From NCBI GenBank assembly GCA_035764385.1, contig DASTZI010000338.1:1-37151 (forward strand): a stretch of DNA of 37,151 nucleotides, written 5' to 3'. The notes beneath the pieces are model-generated. The model saw nothing but the letters and a program-made list of their open reading frames with translations. It did no database searches and had not been told where the DNA came from. Shown in pieces: positions 16,019-24,816 of the stretch. Position 1 is the first letter of the stretch; every line of letters starts with the position of its first letter. The DNA comes from Gp6-AA40 sp035764385 (lineage in GTDB: Bacteria > Acidobacteriota > Vicinamibacteria > Vicinamibacterales > UBA2999). The position numbers and the translations under genes were made by a program.

Positions 16019-16157
16019 ATGCGGTCGCTGAGCGAGTCTCAGCCGGGCATCTGCTTGCGCGCGCCGCTCACCTGCTCACCTCAGATCGGCGCATCCAGAC
16101 CGGCGTGCATCTGGCAGCACGTCGCCTTGCCCGCGGCAAACGTCTGTGGATGCGCCT

Positions 16158-16787
16158 TCAGCAATCGCGCATGGTAGACCAGACTCTGCGCGAGCCCTTC
16201 GCCATGTGCATCGTCGCCATGTTCCGAAGTCGCTTGTCGCGATCCTGCGAGGTCGGCTGTCCGACTTCGCCCACCCAGTACGCCGTGCACTCCCGCGGCA
16301 GCGTAAAGCCCATGAAGCTCAGGACCATCATGATGCTGCCCATCACGCTGAGCGCGCCGTCCTCGCTGCCAGTGATGACAATGCCAGCCACCTTGCCTTT
16401 GATGACGCTGCGCCCTGTGGCGCTGTATTCCTCGTCGAGTGCATCGAGTCGCTCGATCACGCGCTGCATCAGACTCGAACGGCCGCCCCACCAGATCGGC
16501 GTACAAAACAGGACGATGTCGGCGGCCTTGATCTTCGTCACAAGGTCCGGCCAGTCATCGTCGGGAGCTTCACGGAATGCCAGTCCGACAGGCAGAGCCG
16601 CATCAGAGAGGCGCACTGTATGGGCGCTGATCGTGGCCAGCGCGCGTATCTCGTCGAGCACCAGCGAGGCGAGCTCGCCGGTATTGGACAAGGTAGGCTC
16701 GTGTTTCAGCGACGCGTTCAGCGCCAGCACGTTCAGCGGCGCATCGGAGGGCATCATGCAGCGAAAGCGCGGCTTCGTCTTGTACAT
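16158..16787 (-). CDS. NAD(P)H-dependent FMN reductase/flavodoxin-fold protein, probable 3' frameshift
   Basis: The product has the flavodoxin-like reductase layout: strand 1 LNVLALNASLKHEPTLSNTGE with the phosphate-binding loop, ADIVLFCTPIWWGGRSSLMQRVIERLD around the FMN site, and GKVAGIVITGSEDGALSVMG. The frame stops at 16158 after MAKGSRRVWSTMRDC, which is out of family pattern. Shifting by one base at the GGG run (plus 16195-16197) gives LAQSLVYHARLLKAHPQTF, the expected C-terminal helix, continuing to a stop at 16081. A single missing G would explain this, as a sequencing error or a true mutation. A TACTAT box 9 nt before the ATG at 16787 suggests a leaderless start; an ATG at 16757 is the alternative. 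Confidence 0.8.
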   Translation of the reverse strand: MYKTKPRFRCMMPSDAPLNVLALNASLKHEPTLSNTGELASLVLDEIRALATISAHTVRLSDAALPVGLAFREAPDDDWPDLVTKIKAADIVLFCTPIWWGGRSSLMQRVIERLDALDEEYSATGRSVIKGKVAGIVITGSEDGALSVMGSIMMVLSFMGFTLPRECTAYWVGEVGQPTSQDRDKRLRNMATMHMAKGSRRVWSTMRDC

Positions 16788-16796
16788 CGCGCGCCG

Positions 16797-16802
16797 ATAG
16801 TA
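16797..16802 (-). promoter_or_regulatory. Candidate -10 box (TACTAT) for leaderless flavodoxin-like gene
   Basis: TACTAT on the minus strand is separated by 9 nt from the ATG at 16787. There is no Shine-Dalgarno sequence and no recognisable -35. It supports the longer start. Confidence 0.4.
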
Positions 16803-16867
16803 GCACCCGCAACTCGTGCCGCTATCGAGGCGTCTTCGGTGAAGCGTCGTGATGGTGCGTCACGCTC

Positions 16868-18490
16868 TCAATCGACGCCCATGTTCACGGTCCCCGCGAA
16901 GGTGGGCGCGCGGCGATGCTTTGTCGCCTGTTCAAAGGCGTACGCGTACTTGATCAGTTGTGCCTCGCTCCATCGCCGACCGATGAACGAGATCCCGACA
17001 GGCAGGCCGGCCGCGTAGCCCGCCGGCACGGTGATGCTGGGATAGCCCGCCACGGCCGCCGGGGTTGTGCTCGAGCCAACGAAGTGATCGCCGTTGACGA
17101 GATCGATCGTCCACGCCGGGCTGCCGCTCGGCGCCACCAGTGCGTCGAGGTGCAGACGGTCCATCACGGCGTCAATGCCCTCCTTGCGCGACAGCGTCAC
17201 GTTTCGAACGACCGCGGCCCGATACGCCGCGTCCGTGAGCGGGCCCTTCTTCTGCGCCTCCAGCATCAGTTCCTGACCGAAGAACGGCATTTCGAGCATC
17301 CTGTTGGATTCATTGAACGCGATGACGTCCGCCAACGAGTGCGCCTTCGCGGCAGGCCCGAGCGCGCCGAGGTAGGCATCGAGATCCGCCTTGAACTCGT
17401 ACAGTAGTACGTCCATCTCGCTCTGGTCGTACATTCCCGCGTTCGGAATATCCGCTGGATCGACGATGATGGCGCCGAGCTCGCTCATTCGCGTGATCGC
17501 CGCATTCGCGATCTGATCGGTCGCGTCGCTGTAGCCGAAGAACTTCGCCCGCGCGATCCCGATGCGCGCGCCACGCAAGCCATTCGCGTCGAGCGCAGCA
17601 CGATACGCGACGCCGTTGGGCCGAGAGGGGTCCATGGTCGAGCGGTCGTGCTCGTCGACGGCGGCGAGCACCTCCAGCAGGATCGCCGCGTCTTCAACTG
17701 AACGTGCCATCGGACCTGCCGTGTCCTGCGAATGGGCAATCGGCACGATCCCCGAACGGCTGACGAGGCCGACCGTCGGTTTGATACCGACAAGCGCGGT
17801 GGCGGCAGATGGGCAGATGATCGATCCATCGGTTTCAGTGCCGACCCCGATCGTCGCGAAGCTCGCCGCAATCGCGGCGGCGGTGCCGGAACTCGAGCCG
17901 CACGCGCTCCGATCGAGCGCATACGGATTGCGCACCAGGCCTCCACGTCCACTCCAGCCGCTCGTCGAATGCGGTGATCGAAAATTCGCCCACTCGCTCA
18001 TGTTGGACTTGCCGAGAATGACGGCTCCAGCCGCCCGTAAGCGGTCGACGATGAATGCATCGCGAGCGGCGAACGAACCTTCGAGCGCGAGCGACCCGGC
18101 CGTCGTGGCCATGTGGTCGCCGGTGTCGATGTTGTCCTTGATGACGATGGGGATGCCGTGCAACGGGCCGCGCATGCCAGAGACCCGCCGCTCGGCGTCA
18201 CGCGCGTCGGCGATGGCGAGCGCGTCGGGGTTGAGCTCGATCATCGCGGCAAGCGAGGGGCCGCGCCGATCCAGCGCCTCGATGCGCGAGAGGTATTGCT
18301 CGGCAATCTGCCTGGCCGTCCGGCGTCCTGATTGTTGATCCTGCAGGAGCGTGCGGACGGTCGTCTCGTGGAGATCGAAGGTCCGAACCGTCTGGCCGGC
18401 AGATCGGATAGCCGCGGGCCTGACGAACCAAACGGCTGTTGCCGTGGCGAGGATGCACGCGACGACGACCCCGATCGTCGAGATCCTCAC
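16868..18490 (-). CDS. Amidase signature family protein with N-terminal membrane anchor
   Basis: The 540-residue protein starts with a GTG at 18490 (VRISTIGVVVACILATATAVWF), a signal anchor or signal peptide placing the enzyme in the periplasm. The amidase-signature triad is intact: K118 in VIKDN, the cis-Ser S199 in CGSSSG, and the nucleophile S223 in ETDGS. The 24-residue spacing between the two serines is as in known members. It ends with GYPSITVPAGYAAGLPVGISFIG, typical of the family. Such enzymes hydrolyse amide bonds of varied small molecules or amino-acid amides; the substrate here is unknown. Upstream in-frame codons to 18580 run into a hairpin repeat and look non-coding. It lies downstream of the haloperoxidase-like gene, separated by a terminator-like hairpin. 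Confidence 0.9.
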   Translation of the reverse strand: MRISTIGVVVACILATATAVWFVRPAAIRSAGQTVRTFDLHETTVRTLLQDQQSGRRTARQIAEQYLSRIEALDRRGPSLAAMIELNPDALAIADARDAERRVSGMRGPLHGIPIVIKDNIDTGDHMATTAGSLALEGSFAARDAFIVDRLRAAGAVILGKSNMSEWANFRSPHSTSGWSGRGGLVRNPYALDRSACGSSSGTAAAIAASFATIGVGTETDGSIICPSAATALVGIKPTVGLVSRSGIVPIAHSQDTAGPMARSVEDAAILLEVLAAVDEHDRSTMDPSRPNGVAYRAALDANGLRGARIGIARAKFFGYSDATDQIANAAITRMSELGAIIVDPADIPNAGMYDQSEMDVLLYEFKADLDAYLGALGPAAKAHSLADVIAFNESNRMLEMPFFGQELMLEAQKKGPLTDAAYRAAVVRNVTLSRKEGIDAVMDRLHLDALVAPSGSPAWTIDLVNGDHFVGSSTTPAAVAGYPSITVPAGYAAGLPVGISFIGRRWSEAQLIKYAYAFEQATKHRRAPTFAGTVNMGVD

Positions 18491-18572
18491 TTCTTCACCG
18501 TCTGCCTTCCTCCACCACCGCCTTCGCGGCGTTGTCCTTCGCAACACCGGAAGAACTAATTCTGACCGATAG

Positions 18573-18602
18573 AAAGGCACGGAGAACGCGAGTTCTCCGT
18601 GC
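18573..18602 (-). terminator. Repeated terminator-like hairpin, copy 1
   Basis: An 11-bp perfect stem (GCACGGAGAAC/GTTCTCCGTGC) with a TCGC loop is followed on the minus strand by TTTCT. It begins 21 bp after the stop of the haloperoxidase-like gene. It is nearly identical to hairpins at 34669-34698 and 36577-36608. Confidence 0.65.
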
Positions 18603-18622
18603 TTCAGATCACCGATCGCCGG

Positions 18623-19990
18623 TCATCGACGCTTTGGTCCCTGAGGTATGTGAGCGCCGACTGGCTGGAAGTAATACCTCGCCACCCACTGCGCGACCTT
18701 GTGTCCGAGGATGGATCCCTGGATGACCGAATTGCGGTAGTGCACACCGTTGTAGACGCGGGCGTCGATGATTTCCTTGATGATCTCGTCCGTGCTGTCG
18801 AAGTGATGAATATTCGGTATTCCTCCGGTGGAAGTTCCGCCCGTGAGGTCGATACCGCCCGGCAAACGCTTCGTGCCGAAGAATTCGGCGATTGCATGCG
18901 CGTACGCGGAGGTGCCGCACCCATGCGCCGAGGGCCACTCGGGATGTCCCGGCGTCACGATCTGCGGGCGCCAGCCAGCGTCCTGTTGCGTTGCCTCGTT
19001 TCCGTCGATGTCCGCGTGCTGGATCGCGGTGATCGGGCGCCAGAAGTTGTAAAAGTATTTTGAGTCCCAGCACGCGACGAACGCATCAGCTTGCCCAGTG
19101 TAGACCTGCGCGAAGAAGCGCGAGGACTCACCGATATCGTCGGTCAGATGCTGATCCGTAGCCAGCTGTCGCAGATTTCGACCAATCTGCAACTGCGCGT
19201 TTATGTCGCCATAAAAGCGTCCGATTTCCTCCTGCTCGGCGCTGCGCGAGTTCGGCAAGTTCGTAGCAGCCCCGAAATTCTTGACTTCATTGAAGTCTTC
19301 GGCCCACTGAGCGCTGTCCAGAGGCGGCGGACCGTCGACGCGGAACTGATCGGGCGACAGCAACGTTAACGGTTTGAATTGTTTGACCCAGGGCGTGACC
19401 GGCCCCGCGTAGGTGCCCACAGTGCCGTCGGTTCCCGGTGTCTTTTGATACACCCCGGCACCGAGCGGTAGGAAGGTATACGGAACGTTTGCGCGGAAGC
19501 CGTCGTTCTGGCGTTTCGCAAGGAGTCCTTGCGCCGAGGCGTGTCCGACATTGATGCCATCCGTTTTCGCCTGACCATTTGGAATGGCATTGAGCGCAGT
19601 GTTGCATGCCGCGCTGACTACGGAGGCGATTGTCGGGAAGGTCGCTACCGGGTACAGAAACGAGAGGATTTCGCATGCCGCCTGCGCGGCAGCCGCGTCT
19701 TTCGAGGCGCCAGCCGGTGCGTTCTCGACAAGCGTGGCAAACGGAGTGTATCGCCCATCGATCGAGGCGATCGCATCGTAGATCGCGATATGCATGTAGG
19801 CAGCAGCGATGCCGGTCTCCGGATTCGGGCGCGATGGCGTTATGCCGTTGATGGTCGCCGACACGACGACGTTGTTCCAGTAGGTCACCGCGTCCGCCGC
19901 GGCGGTCCCGGTGCACAGCGCGAGAAGGGTCATTGCGATAATGGCGCAACGTCCCCCGCGCAATATCCGAGTTGCACGTTCGTTCGTCAC
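18623..19990 (-). CDS. Vanadium-dependent haloperoxidase/PAP2-type phosphatase family protein, secreted
   Basis: The 455-residue protein has a signal peptide (IIAMTLLALCTGTAAADA). It carries the vanadate/phosphate pocket in order: K311-x6-R318-P (KYFYNFWRP), P-S354-A-H356 (PSAHG), and R411-x5-H417 (RVYNGVH). Classical haloperoxidases have H-x3-D after the catalytic His, but here the position reads H-YRN-S, as in many uncharacterised relatives. Either halide oxidation or phosphatase activity is possible and sequence cannot decide. The GTG at 19990 has GGAGG 7 nt upstream. It starts 71 bp after the stop of the di-heme peroxidase-like gene on the same strand, so the two are likely an operon; a peroxide-linked role is an inference. 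Confidence 0.88.
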   Translation of the reverse strand: MTNERATRILRGGRCAIIAMTLLALCTGTAAADAVTYWNNVVVSATINGITPSRPNPETGIAAAYMHIAIYDAIASIDGRYTPFATLVENAPAGASKDAAAAQAACEILSFLYPVATFPTIASVVSAACNTALNAIPNGQAKTDGINVGHASAQGLLAKRQNDGFRANVPYTFLPLGAGVYQKTPGTDGTVGTYAGPVTPWVKQFKPLTLLSPDQFRVDGPPPLDSAQWAEDFNEVKNFGAATNLPNSRSAEQEEIGRFYGDINAQLQIGRNLRQLATDQHLTDDIGESSRFFAQVYTGQADAFVACWDSKYFYNFWRPITAIQHADIDGNEATQQDAGWRPQIVTPGHPEWPSAHGCGTSAYAHAIAEFFGTKRLPGGIDLTGGTSTGGIPNIHHFDSTDEIIKEIIDARVYNGVHYRNSVIQGSILGHKVAQWVARYYFQPVGAHIPQGPKRR

Positions 19991-20061
19991 AGCAATCCTC
20001 CCTCTGATATAGACAGTTGAAGGCCAACTGTCGTCGTAGCCGACTTTGGCGTCGGCGGTCG

Positions 20062-22527
20062 TCAGATACAGCTCAGGAAATCCAACAGTACCTGCAGGTC
20101 TGATGAACCGAGCGACCTGAAACTCGCAGCGGCACGCGCCGCCTGACCTCCGTGTAATCCAATCGCCTCGGAGATGGTCTGTGCGCGCCCGTCGTGCAGA
20201 AGGTGCGCGCGATCCGCCACTCGCCAGAGCGGCGCAGTTCGGAACTCACTGCCGGTCGCGGATCCCTGCACGAATCCGTCTGCCAGGCCGCCACCCATGT
20301 CGTGGAGCAGGAGGTCCGAATACAGGAACACGTCAGACGCGTTTCCCGGGCCTGGAAGCGAAGGCTTGTGGCACGTCGCGCAGCCAGTCGCGGTAAACAC
20401 GACCGCGCCGGGTGAATTCCTGCAGGCGGCCGTCGGCGTTGGCGGATCAATCGTGTTGAGGAACGCGACGAGCGACGTCAGCGGGGCGGCGTCGGCTTCG
20501 GGCTGGAGAATCGACGCCGTGCAGCCTTTTGCGAAATCGCGCGGTGCCAGCGGATTGGTGATCCCGATTTCGTCACGAAATGCTTCGCCCATGAATTCCA
20601 CGAGCGTGGCAGTCTGCGCTTTCCAGCCAAACCGTCCGATGCGACCATCTGCCAGGACGTTGAAGCGCCCTCGCACCGCTGCCGGTTGCGCGCTGCGAAC
20701 CTTGTCGATGTCGCCGATCCGAATGGTGTCGATGAGCGATGTTCCTCGCAGGGTCATGGCACTGCGATTCGAGACAACGTTCGCCTGTGGCGGATCGCCG
20801 GTCGGCAAGCCGCACGGGAAGCCGAGCTCACTAATCGAATGCTGTCGTGCGATTGGACCGCCGTGACTGGACAGCGGATCGAATACGCCGTGCGTAATGC
20901 GGCCCACTCGATTGACGAAGGTATCGGCCGTGGTACCCATTCCGCCGTCGAACTCACCGCCGGCCGAGGTGTTGTGGCATGAATCGCAGCTTCGGCCATT
21001 GAACAGTGGTCCGAGCCCCTGCTCTGGTGCGAGCTCCTGACCGAACATGTCGCTTCCCTGCGCCACCGCGCCGGCCAACCCTAGTCCCTTCGCATGCGCA
21101 ACCATGCTCGTGGTTACCGGACCCGCCCCGAATGTTGACATCTGGAGCACGACACCGTCATGACCGGGCGTCGTCGCAGTCACCCAGATGGTTCGCGCAT
21201 CCTCAGAGACCGTGAGACCGTTCACACGGAACCCGGGCACCGCAGGCGCGTCGATCTGTCGCACGGCGACGACCTTGCCAGCCTGCGTCATTCGAACGAT
21301 CGAGTTGTTGCCGCGGTTGAGGACGTAGAGGTCCGAACCTGCGCCGAGCGTCGTGTTGCTCGCAAAATTCCGTGCCGCGACTTCCGGCACGGCCGGGGCG
21401 ATATCGATCGGGATGTCGAACAGCGGCGATCGCATGTCACGAGGGTTCGTAGCAGCGAAGAGCGTCTGCGGAGAAACGCCTTCGTCGCTGATATCGACCG
21501 CCAGGATCCGGTTTGCCAACGGATCGCTGACGTAAAGGATGCGCGTCGGTGCCCAGTTGAAGAGCATGCCGGCGCGCGTCACCGTGTTCAGATTGGTCGA
21601 TTCTGCGGCCCATGTGGTGATGACAGGAATCGGCGTGAAAGAGCCCGCGGGCAGAAGCGAGTCGACGCCCTTTTGCACATGGACCTGCGCGATGCTGCCG
21701 TCGGCGAGTGCAGCGAAGAAGACGGCTCTCTGCGGAATGGCCAGGTCGGGCGACTTGGTCGCCAGCGCGGTCGCGATGACGGCGGTCGTCAACCCCTCTG
21801 TTGGATCCGGCGGGTTGAGCTGCCGGTTGGTGATGTAACCCGCAAACACTCCACCAGCGATAGGGTCTGGAGCGCCGGCAAGTGGAATCCCACTTGGATC
21901 GGTGACGCTGAGCGTGCCCTCACCGTTGGCGCCATTGGGAGCATTGGCGAACCAGGGACGGCCAAACCCGTTGTTGAGCGAAATGCCGAGTGGAAGGCTT
22001 ACCGATGGACGATCAGCAGTCACCGCGCCGGCGTTGTTGTTCCCATTCAGAAACGCGCGGCTCTGGGCTGTATATAGGATGACCGCGCCGCCCTGTGTGT
22101 ACGGCTGACCGGTGGCAATCGTTGGTGGCGAGAGGTCGGGCCGCGCGAAATCGCTCGGCACGTTCAGGGAGCCGCCGGATAGATCGAGCGAAAGAATCGA
22201 ACCTGGGGCTTCGAGTGGCCTCGCCAGCGGAGCGCCGAAATTCGACGTGCTTGCAACGAGCAGACGAGTCCGGTCCAAAACCGGATGACTGGCCGCGGCC
22301 AAGGCCCCGCCCGGCGCGAACGGCCCTCCCTTGTGAAACGTACCAACTTGCGCGATCGCGCCGGCACCGGGAATTCCCGTTGCCACAACGGTCGCCGTCA
22401 ACGGTACTGGAAGATCCGAACCGCGGTCGTCGGCCAGGATCGAGGCAAGGTTTTGCGCCGTGACGACGGCTGTCGCCACAAGCAGGAAAATACCGAGCAC
22501 CGGGTTCAGAACGGCATGGCTCCGCAC
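20062..22527 (-). CDS. Secreted di-heme oxidoreductase/peroxidase-like protein with N-terminal propeller-like region
   Basis: The 821-residue protein has a signal peptide (HAVLNPVLGIFLLVATAVVTAQ). Residues up to about 450 contain repeated strand motifs such as FNWAPTRILYVSDPLANRIL and LYVLNRGNNSIVRM, consistent with an NHL-like beta-propeller. The C-terminal part carries two heme c motifs, CDSCH and CATCH, with NRSAMTLRGTSLID between them, a pattern of the di-heme oxidoreductase family (PF06537/DUF1111 type, MauG-like peroxidases). The propeller fusion is longer than the family's usual 400-500 residues. The GTG at 22527 has GGAGGG about 4 nt upstream, which decides the start over a GTG at 22554. 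It precedes the haloperoxidase-like gene by 71 bp. Confidence 0.87.
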   Translation of the reverse strand: MRSHAVLNPVLGIFLLVATAVVTAQNLASILADDRGSDLPVPLTATVVATGIPGAGAIAQVGTFHKGGPFAPGGALAAASHPVLDRTRLLVASTSNFGAPLARPLEAPGSILSLDLSGGSLNVPSDFARPDLSPPTIATGQPYTQGGAVILYTAQSRAFLNGNNNAGAVTADRPSVSLPLGISLNNGFGRPWFANAPNGANGEGTLSVTDPSGIPLAGAPDPIAGGVFAGYITNRQLNPPDPTEGLTTAVIATALATKSPDLAIPQRAVFFAALADGSIAQVHVQKGVDSLLPAGSFTPIPVITTWAAESTNLNTVTRAGMLFNWAPTRILYVSDPLANRILAVDISDEGVSPQTLFAATNPRDMRSPLFDIPIDIAPAVPEVAARNFASNTTLGAGSDLYVLNRGNNSIVRMTQAGKVVAVRQIDAPAVPGFRVNGLTVSEDARTIWVTATTPGHDGVVLQMSTFGAGPVTTSMVAHAKGLGLAGAVAQGSDMFGQELAPEQGLGPLFNGRSCDSCHNTSAGGEFDGGMGTTADTFVNRVGRITHGVFDPLSSHGGPIARQHSISELGFPCGLPTGDPPQANVVSNRSAMTLRGTSLIDTIRIGDIDKVRSAQPAAVRGRFNVLADGRIGRFGWKAQTATLVEFMGEAFRDEIGITNPLAPRDFAKGCTASILQPEADAAPLTSLVAFLNTIDPPTPTAACRNSPGAVVFTATGCATCHKPSLPGPGNASDVFLYSDLLLHDMGGGLADGFVQGSATGSEFRTAPLWRVADRAHLLHDGRAQTISEAIGLHGGQAARAAASFRSLGSSDLQVLLDFLSCI

Positions 22528-22669
22528 AGACCCTCCTCTCGTTCGAGTCCTCACGCGGATCGCTAACCCAGATAAACGTCGGATTAGAGCAAATTGAACA
22601 AAGAAGGGTGGAGCCTATCACGAAGGCAGGCCTCTGCCGCGATGGGCCTTAGGTCGCATCGCAGATTCG

Positions 22670-23296
22670 CTACGGGTCGACCCGGTCGAGAAGCGCGGCG
22701 AACTCGGCGAGAACCATCGCAGTCGCGCCCCAGATGCGCGCGCCATCGACGTCAAAATACGGAATGATCTGGACGACATGCGGCGGCAACGGCCGCACGC
22801 GCTCTTCCGATCCGACGATGTCGGGCTCCATGAGCCGCGCGACGGGAAGCTCGATGAGCCGCTCCACTTCTGGAGCGGCGATGCTGAACGCCGGGCGTTG
22901 TTGCGCGACTCCAACGATGGGGTGCAGCAGATGGCCGCTCACCGCAATCGGCACCGGAGTGAGCGTGCCGATGATCTCCACCGTCGTCGGCGCCACACCG
23001 ATCTCCTCCTCCGCTTCACGCAAGGCAGCTTCCTCGACGGACTCGTCTGGGCGATCAAGGCGTCCACCCGGCAGCGACACCTGACCGGTGTGATGCCGTA
23101 AGGCGGATCCTCGAACAGTGAGCGGCACATGCCACTCGCCGGCATGCGGGTAAATGAGCAGCAATGCGGCCGCGGGTCTGAGCGATGCGCCCTCGTCCGG
23201 CCATGTGCGCGGATCCGGCGCCATGCGCAACTGCGCGGCCAGGCCAGGAAGCGGTTCGGCGAGACGGCGGCGGAGAGCATCCGGCAGCGAACGCAT
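22670..23296 (-). CDS. CoA pyrophosphatase-type Nudix hydrolase
   Basis: The 208-residue protein has the CoA-pyrophosphatase signature LTVRGSALRHHTGQVSLPGG immediately before a Nudix box (GGRLDRPDESVEEAALREAEEEIG, with REAEEEIG providing the metal-binding Glu residues). Proteins of this NudL-like group cleave CoA or acyl-CoA to 4'-phosphopantetheine and 3',5'-ADP in the cytoplasm. The length fits the family. A TACGAT box lies 7 nt before the ATG at 23296 with no Shine-Dalgarno sequence, suggesting leaderless transcription. The SMP-30-like gene ends 42 bp upstream on the same strand, so readthrough is also possible. Confidence 0.9.
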   Translation of the reverse strand: MRSLPDALRRRLAEPLPGLAAQLRMAPDPRTWPDEGASLRPAAALLLIYPHAGEWHVPLTVRGSALRHHTGQVSLPGGRLDRPDESVEEAALREAEEEIGVAPTTVEIIGTLTPVPIAVSGHLLHPIVGVAQQRPAFSIAAPEVERLIELPVARLMEPDIVGSEERVRPLPPHVVQIIPYFDVDGARIWGATAMVLAEFAALLDRVDP

Positions 23297-23303
23297 GCTT
23301 TGA

Positions 23304-23309
23304 ATCGTA
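23304..23309 (-). promoter_or_regulatory. Candidate -10 box (TACGAT) for leaderless Nudix gene
   Basis: TACGAT on the minus strand is separated by 7 nt from the ATG at 23296, with no Shine-Dalgarno sequence. It lies between the SMP-30-like stop and the Nudix start. Confidence 0.4.
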
Positions 23310-23338
23310 CATGCTTCGCTTGGGTAAGAATGCGACTG

Positions 23339-24349
23339 TTATTTGACGCGTTCGCGAATCCCTCGCGCCAACATCTCAATTCGCAGGAGCGTGCCGCCTC
23401 CGGCGATGTACAGAGTCCGCTTGTCGGGACCGCCAAACGTCAAATTCTGGCAGCGCCGCGTAATGCACCATGCCGGAATCACGCCGAGATGCTGCCCGCC
23501 GGGGCTCACGACTTCAATACCAGCCTCCGTGAGGGCATAGAGGCGCCCCTGGTCGTCGAGCACGAGGCCATCCGCGTTTGATATCGGCGGTTCTTTTGCG
23601 GGAGTCGATTTGTCGCGACCCACATAGGTGACGAACTCGCGGCGATTCGCGAGCCGGCCATCCGACAACACGTCGAACGCGTAGGCGTGAATCCCGCCGG
23701 TGTCGTTGACGTAGAGGGTCTTCTCGTCGCGGCTCAACTGCACGCCGTTGGGGCGGCGAATGTCATTGACGACGCGAATCGGCGCACTACCTGGCGGCAC
23801 GTAATAGACCGCGGGCGCCATCAGCCCCGGTGGAATCGGATTGAGCGGAAGGTCGGAGAAGTAGACGCCGCCCTTTCGATCGGACACGATGTCGTTCGGT
23901 CTGCCGAAGGGCTTCCCCTCGAAGCTGTCGGCAATCACCATCTGCTTGCCCGCTGGCCAGACGACGCGCGGTCCTCTGAAGCCCTCCTGCGTCTGCAACG
24001 AGATCAAACGTCCTTGTCGATCAACCGTCTGCCCGAGCGGCCCATGGAGATCGCCGATGAACGTCGTCACCTGGCCATCGTCGCCGAGCCGTACGATTCG
24101 GTTGTTCGCAGACTCGGTGAACACGAGGCCGATGCCCGGCAGCCAGAGCGGATCGTCAGCGCTGCGCAGGCCGCGCACGACAACCTCAGGACGCGTGCCT
24201 CCCTTGATGACGCCGGCAATATCGGGCGCGGGATCAAGGACGACGGTGCCAGGGGCGGTCTGTGAGAATGTCGGTGAGGCACCGAGACACGTGACGAGAA
24301 CGACTGCGCACGTATAGCGGATAATGCAGAACTTCTTGTGGCAGTTCAC
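23339..24349 (-). CDS. Secreted SMP-30/gluconolactonase/LRE-like beta-propeller protein
   Basis: The product (336 residues from the GTG at 24349) has a signal peptide (HKKFCIIRYTCAVVLVTCLG, cleavage near TFSQ). The mature chain shows SMP-30 blade motifs: VVVRGLRSADDPLWLPGIGL at the start, GRPNDIVSDRKGGVYFSD (Asn-Asp metal-site region), RPNGVQLSRDEKTLYVNDT, and SNADGLVLDDQGRLYAL. These are the usual metal ligands of gluconolactonase/paraoxonase-like propellers. It would hydrolyse a lactone outside the cytoplasm; the substrate is unknown. The start is uncertain: a TACGAT box 14 nt upstream favours 24349, and a GTG at 24373 is possible. Neither has a Shine-Dalgarno sequence. Confidence 0.87.
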   Translation of the reverse strand: MNCHKKFCIIRYTCAVVLVTCLGASPTFSQTAPGTVVLDPAPDIAGVIKGGTRPEVVVRGLRSADDPLWLPGIGLVFTESANNRIVRLGDDGQVTTFIGDLHGPLGQTVDRQGRLISLQTQEGFRGPRVVWPAGKQMVIADSFEGKPFGRPNDIVSDRKGGVYFSDLPLNPIPPGLMAPAVYYVPPGSAPIRVVNDIRRPNGVQLSRDEKTLYVNDTGGIHAYAFDVLSDGRLANRREFVTYVGRDKSTPAKEPPISNADGLVLDDQGRLYALTEAGIEVVSPGGQHLGVIPAWCITRRCQNLTFGGPDKRTLYIAGGGTLLRIEMLARGIRERVK

Positions 24350-24524
24350 CGGGTAAGGCGCGAATCGTAGCACGGTGTCAGGGTGTGCACATTGCCTGCT
24401 GCATAGACGACTGCCAACCGCCGGGGAGAAACGGGTGTCTGATCCGTCGCGATAGCCACGCGCTGACCGCGAACAATCGCACGGTTATCTTCTCCCTCAG
24501 TCGCTCCGCGACGGTCCTCGACAC

Positions 24525-24758
24525 TTACTCATCGAGTTTCGCGTACGTCACCGTCATCGTCTGCTTGCCGCGCGGCGTATCCGCAGTCGCCCGGACGGTC
24601 ATCGTCCTGCCATCGTCGCTCAGGCTGCGGACCTCGTGGCTCTTCATCTCGAAGTTGTTGCGGCCGGTCTCCACCGAGCGCGTCATGTCGATCACCAACG
24701 CGACGCCTTCCCACTTGGTCTTCGTTGCGATAAAGAAAATCGTGACACGTTGCGTCAT
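24525..24758 (-). CDS. Short protein resembling the C-terminal half of a secreted DUF family; possibly truncated
   Basis: The 77-residue frame starts MTQRVTIFFIATKTKWEG and continues with a beta-strand-rich part (KSHEVRSLSDDGRTMTVRAT, RGKQTMTVTYAKLDE). The pattern TKTKWEG...LVIDMTRS...EVRSLSDDGRTMTV recalls the C-terminal half of small secreted proteins common in Acidobacteria-like genomes, which normally have a signal peptide and about 80 more residues. Here an in-frame stop lies about 10 codons before the ATG, so the N-terminal half is absent. GGAGG sits about 10 nt upstream of the ATG, so it could still be translated. The membrane-protein gene on the same strand ends 58 bp upstream. Either a remnant or a short cytoplasmic version. 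Confidence 0.45.
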   Translation of the reverse strand: MTQRVTIFFIATKTKWEGVALVIDMTRSVETGRNNFEMKSHEVRSLSDDGRTMTVRATADTPRGKQTMTVTYAKLDE

Positions 24759-24816
24759 ATGTATAAGTCCTCCGCCATGCTTTCAGACGGATATACGCTC
24801 GACGCGGCCGTTTTGC

